Origin: Thermococcus paralvinellae
Lineage (GTDB): Archaea; Methanobacteriota_B; Thermococci; Thermococcales; Thermococcaceae
Assembly: GCF_000517445.1 (NCBI RefSeq)
Contig: NZ_CP006965.1
Coordinates: 1,340,681-1,404,680 of the forward strand
DNA length: 64,000 bases
Reading direction: 5' to 3'
The notes under the pieces were generated by a model. The model was given only the letters and a program-made list of their open reading frames with translations, had not been told where the DNA came from and did not search any database. Shown here piece after piece: positions 61,006-64,000 of the stretch; position 1 is the stretch's first letter; each line of letters opens with the position of its first letter. The translations under genes were made by a program, and so were the position numbers.

Positions 61006-63141
61006 TCACCCCTTAACAACCTCAATTCTTGGTACAATTGATGGTAATTTCTCCATGAGCTTCTTTGCCTCCTCTTCACTGATCTTTGCAACTCTACATG
61101 CACATGCTTTTGTCTCGGGTATCTTTGCTACTGGGTCGAGAGCATCGTTTGTGAGAACGTTAGCAGCCCAGTGCCATGGAACACCGACAACACCTTTCTT
61201 GATGGTTCTTGTGACCTTGACTTTGATTGGATAAACTCCTCTTCTTGTTTCAATCTTAATCCAGTCCCCTGTCTTTATGCCAAGCTTAGCGGCATCATCT
61301 GGGTGAATTTCAGCTAATGGCTCTGGCCATCTCTTATTCAATGCATCACTTCTTGCAGTCATTGTTAATGTGTGGTACATTCCAACGTATCTGTAGGTTG
61401 TGAGAAGGAATGGGTATTCTTCATCTGGTAATTCAACCGGACCCTTGTACTCTGGAACAGCTGCAAGGTGAGCTTTTCCATCCGGAGTCAAGAATCTCTC
61501 CTTGTAGAGGACTCTTGTTCCTGGGTGGTCTGGGCTTGGGCATGGCCAGTGAATTCCAGCCAAGTTAGCCTTGAGTCTCTCTGGGGTTATGCCCCTATAT
61601 TGTGGGGTACATGCGTTGATTTCTCTAAGAACATCAGCTGCATCGTTGTAAATGAATCCCTTTGATCCATCCTTATCGAAGCCAACAGCTTTACCGATTT
61701 CACTGATAATCCACCAGTCAGGTCTTGCTTCTCCAGGTGGCTTAGCTGCTTGGAAGCTCCACTGCACTCTTCTCTCTGTGTTTGTAAGAGAACCCTCGTT
61801 CTCAAGCATTGCAGCTGCTGGCAGAACAATGTCAGCAAACTCCATTGTTGGTGTTGGAACTATGTCCTGAACAACCATAAATTCAAGCTTCTCTAAGACG
61901 TGCATTACGTGATTTGCATTTGCCTCACTGATAACTGGGTTCTCACCCATAACGTAATATGCTTTGACCTTTCCTTCATCCACTGCATAAGCTGCCTCAA
62001 CTGTTGTAAGTCCAACTTCCCCGCTCAGTTCAACACCCCAGAATTCCTCAAAGAACTTTCTCTTCTCTTCGCTTGTAACTGCCTGGTAGCCTGGGAACAC
62101 ATTTGGCAGAGCTGCCATATCACATGCTCCCTGAACGTTGTTCTGTCCTCTCATTGGAGAACAACCAGCACCTTCTTTGCCCTGATATCCACAGATAGCT
62201 GCAAGTGTTCCGAGAAGCTTGACGTTTTCAGTTCCATGAGTGTGCTGAGTGAGACCCATTGCCCAGGTTATAACACCCTTTCCTGCTGTTGCAAATGTTC
62301 TTGCTGCCTCAACTATAAGCTCAGCTGGAACACCAGTTACCTTCTCGACAAACTCTGGTGTGAATTTCTCAACTGCCTTGACTACCTCATCGAAACCAAC
62401 ACACCTCTCCCTTACGAACTTTGGATCATAGAGCTTCTCTTTGATTATGACGTGAATGAGACCGTTTATCAGTGCAACATCACTTCCTGGATAGTGTTGA
62501 AGGAATATGTCAGCATGCCATGCTGTTCTTGTAAATCTCGGATCTGCAACAATAACCTTTGCTCCTCTCTCCTTAGCCTTGAGGACATATCTAAATCCAA
62601 CTGGATGGGTTTCCGCATAGTTGTGGCCAATGATAAAGATGACATTCGCTTCTTCTATGTCCTTGTATGTGTTGGTCATTGCACCTGCTCCAAACACTTG
62701 CTTCAATCCAGTAACTGTTGGAGCATGACAGAGACGAGCACAGTGATCAACGTTGTTTGTGCCAAGCATTCTTGCAAGCTTTTGGATGAGGTAGTTTGGC
62801 TCGTTAAATGTTCTTGCAGAACCGAAGAACATCAATTGATTTGGATCATCCTTTGCATATGCCTTCAATCTCTCAGCAACTTCTTTAATCGCTTCACTCC
62901 AGCTAATTTCGACGAATTTTCCTTGCTCTTTAGCCTTTAATGGCTTCTTAAGCCTGTCCTTTGCTAAGAGGTATTCAACCGCTGCGTTTCCTTTTGGACA
63001 GAGCTTACCATTTTCATTTGATATTCCAGGTATGTCAGTTGCATACTCGATACCCACTGGATACCCATCTACGGTTTTGATATAGAACCTACATCCAACA
63101 CCACAGTACGGACACACTACAGGCACTAATTTCTCCGCCAA
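61006..63141 (-). CDS. fdhA: Formate dehydrogenase catalytic subunit (molybdopterin/tungsten, Cys type)
   Basis: 711 residues from TTG 63141. A GTG at 63150 gives three extra residues, but the GGGAGGTG ribosome site then overlaps that codon, whereas TTG lies six bases after it and the product begins MAEKLVPVVCPYCGVGC. [4Fe-4S] ligands: CPYCGVGC and GKLCPKG. The active-site residue is Cys138 in DHCARLCHAP, where E. coli FdhF has selenocysteine. A pyranopterin domain with GCSPMRGQNNVQG and the C-terminal MGVP-type end follow. It oxidises formate to CO2 and feeds the polyferredoxin. Confidence 0.94.
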   Translation of the reverse strand: MAEKLVPVVCPYCGVGCRFYIKTVDGYPVGIEYATDIPGISNENGKLCPKGNAAVEYLLAKDRLKKPLKAKEQGKFVEISWSEAIKEVAERLKAYAKDDPNQLMFFGSARTFNEPNYLIQKLARMLGTNNVDHCARLCHAPTVTGLKQVFGAGAMTNTYKDIEEANVIFIIGHNYAETHPVGFRYVLKAKERGAKVIVADPRFTRTAWHADIFLQHYPGSDVALINGLIHVIIKEKLYDPKFVRERCVGFDEVVKAVEKFTPEFVEKVTGVPAELIVEAARTFATAGKGVITWAMGLTQHTHGTENVKLLGTLAAICGYQGKEGAGCSPMRGQNNVQGACDMAALPNVFPGYQAVTSEEKRKFFEEFWGVELSGEVGLTTVEAAYAVDEGKVKAYYVMGENPVISEANANHVMHVLEKLEFMVVQDIVPTPTMEFADIVLPAAAMLENEGSLTNTERRVQWSFQAAKPPGEARPDWWIISEIGKAVGFDKDGSKGFIYNDAADVLREINACTPQYRGITPERLKANLAGIHWPCPSPDHPGTRVLYKERFLTPDGKAHLAAVPEYKGPVELPDEEYPFLLTTYRYVGMYHTLTMTARSDALNKRWPEPLAEIHPDDAAKLGIKTGDWIKIETRRGVYPIKVKVTRTIKKGVVGVPWHWAANVLTNDALDPVAKIPETKACACRVAKISEEEAKKLMEKLPSIVPRIEVVKG

Positions 63142-63264
63142 GCGGAACACCTCCCAATGGTAGTGTACATATATGTTCTTTAATGCACTATTACATTTTG
63201 GTGCTCATGTCTGCTTCAAAAGTCCGTTAAACGATTTCCTTTAAAACCCTTTTCTTATAGCTTA

Positions 63265-63281
63265 GTTCTTAACAAAAGGTT
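63265..63281 (+). promoter_or_regulatory. SurR binding site before fdhA, perfect consensus
   Basis: GTT-CTT-AAC-AAAAG-GTT matches GTTn3AACn5GTT exactly (plus-strand orientation; the GTTn3AAC core is palindromic). It lies 18 bases upstream of a TATA-like TTTTAAAG (63239-63246, minus strand) and about 125 bases before the fdhA start. The rest of the 63142-63426 gap is AT-rich with no gene. Confidence 0.75.
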
Positions 63282-63426
63282 GTAATCGTTGGGATATAGC
63301 AAAATAAAATGCTGAGAATCCTTTTTTTAAATTGTTTTGTATAATTTCTAAAAGAGAGTTTAAACAAACACACTTATAAATAAAATTGTTTAACATATTT
63401 GCTAACGTTAAAATAATAGTAAAGTG

Positions 63427-64000
63427 TTAAGTTCTGTTTTCAAATGATATTCTATGTTCACCGCTATATATATTAAACCTTTTTCCTCGAGCAAATCCAA
63501 TCAATGTTATGTTGTATTTCCTTGCAAGCTCGACACCTTTGTCAGTTGGTGGGGACTTGGTTATCACAATAGGCATGCCTGCATTGACAACTTTTTTCAC
63601 CATGCCGTAGGGCATTCTACCACTTGAGGCTAAAATTAACTCACTCAAGTTTAGTCCATTGAGAACTGCATAACCAACTACTTTATCAACGGCATTATGT
63701 CTGCCTATATCCTCACTAAACGCAACTATCTTGCCGTCTTTATCAAAAAGGGCTGCCCAGTGAGTTCCCCCAGTTTTTTTCCACGTTTCTGCAAGCTGAG
63801 TCATAGAGGAGGATATTCTCAAGATAAGCTCAGGATGGACTCTCATTTCTCCCGTTTTTCCCTCGATGACTTTACTCTCCCTAGCTTTATACGGATCCCC
63901 ACAGGGGGTGTGCCTTATAGTCAGCTCACTTCCGAAGCGACCGATATCTGTATCTTTAACCTTTACGTAAATTTTCTTTCCCTCAATCCAGCTGTCAACA
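63427..64000 (-). CDS. fdhD: FdhD sulfurtransferase for formate dehydrogenase (partial, 5' end off the window)
   Basis: About 191 C-terminal residues; the frame is open to the right edge. FdhD features: GGTHWAALFDKDGKIVAFSE, EDIGRHNAVDKVVGYAVLNG, ILASSGRMPYGMVKKVVNAG, PIVITKSPPTDKGVELA. FdhD moves sulfur from IscS-type desulfurases to the molybdenum/tungsten cofactor. Where E. coli has CGxCG, this protein has only one Cys (HTPCGDPYK). Same strand as fdhA, about 285 bases away, so probably a separate transcript. Confidence 0.9.
   Translation of the reverse strand, partial: VDSWIEGKKIYVKVKDTDIGRFGSELTIRHTPCGDPYKARESKVIEGKTGEMRVHPELILRISSSMTQLAETWKKTGGTHWAALFDKDGKIVAFSEDIGRHNAVDKVVGYAVLNGLNLSELILASSGRMPYGMVKKVVNAGMPIVITKSPPTDKGVELARKYNITLIGFARGKRFNIYSGEHRISFENRT

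Noticed and set aside
62700-62760. Selenocysteine at the FdhA active site
   Set aside because: The codon at the active position encodes Cys (CARLCHAP) and there is no in-frame TGA in the gene.
61900-62940. Open 346-codon plus-strand frame opposite fdhA
   Set aside because: It is antisense to a well-conserved catalytic gene, is Cys/Ser/Leu-rich as expected from the reverse frame, and has no ribosome site or family features.
1-64000. CRISPR array, insertion sequence, integrase or tRNA attachment site
   Set aside because: No repeat-spacer structure, transposase motif, integrase or tRNA cloverleaf was recognised on either strand when reading the window.

Overview
The window is a 64 kb piece of an archaeal chromosome, almost certainly a low-GC member of the Thermococcales (Thermococcus). 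Evidence from the sequence: archaeal TATA boxes and GGTGA/GGAGGTG ribosome sites, tightly overlapping ATGA gene junctions, DUF835/DUF257 proteins, CGP-type C-termini, a 14-gene Mbh hydrogenase operon, a formate dehydrogenase/Mfh/Mnh supercluster laid out like the fdh2-mfh2-mnh2 locus of T. onnurineus, and regulatory motifs matching the Thermococcales regulators SurR (GTTn3AACn5GTT) and Tgr/TrmBL1 (TATCACn5GTGATA). No tRNA, rRNA, CRISPR array or insertion sequence was seen.

Region 1 (1-29.5 kb) is a mosaic of short operons: surface proteins (one frameshifted), a DUF835 membrane protein, a UPF0200 kinase fused to a DUF523-like domain, a DMT-type transporter with a phosphohexomutase, a BtpA-like TIM barrel, two linked operons for large secreted/anchored proteins (6.4-14.0 kb) that share a small paralogous membrane protein and a conserved stem-loop after the promoter, a CGTase-like GH13 amylase with an exact Tgr box, a TldD/TldE protease pair, a tandem winged-helix regulator with a membrane partner, a Usp-transporter-Usp operon, a secreted Lon-like S16 protease, a PAPS-reductase-like PP-loop enzyme, a canonical C/D box sRNA (27.4 kb), a SagB-type oxidoreductase, and tandem ferritin-like proteins, the second of which has lost likely metal ligands.

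Region 2 (29.5-63.2 kb) is one unbroken minus-strand run of 47 genes building three membrane-bound [NiFe] hydrogenase systems. In transcription order: fdhA and a four-cluster ferredoxin; an Mfh-type hydrogenase module with three antiporter-like subunits; focA; an Mrp/Mnh Na+/H+ antiporter module; a 14-gene Mbh operon matching classical mbhA-N, except that its N subunit has two extra [4Fe-4S] motifs; then a second, divergent 14-gene Mbh-type operon with complete [NiFe] ligands but an altered ion-channel subunit. Inferred physiology: formate enters through FocA, FdhA oxidises it, electrons pass by Fe-S proteins to the hydrogenase, and the redox energy drives ion pumping and Na+/H+ exchange; the two Mbh units dispose of ferredoxin electrons as H2. 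SurR-like sites lie upstream of all three blocks (two perfect, one with a single mismatch), suggesting shared control by sulfur/redox state.

Region 3 (63.4-64 kb) is the 3' end of fdhD, the formate dehydrogenase sulfurtransferase, running off the right edge.
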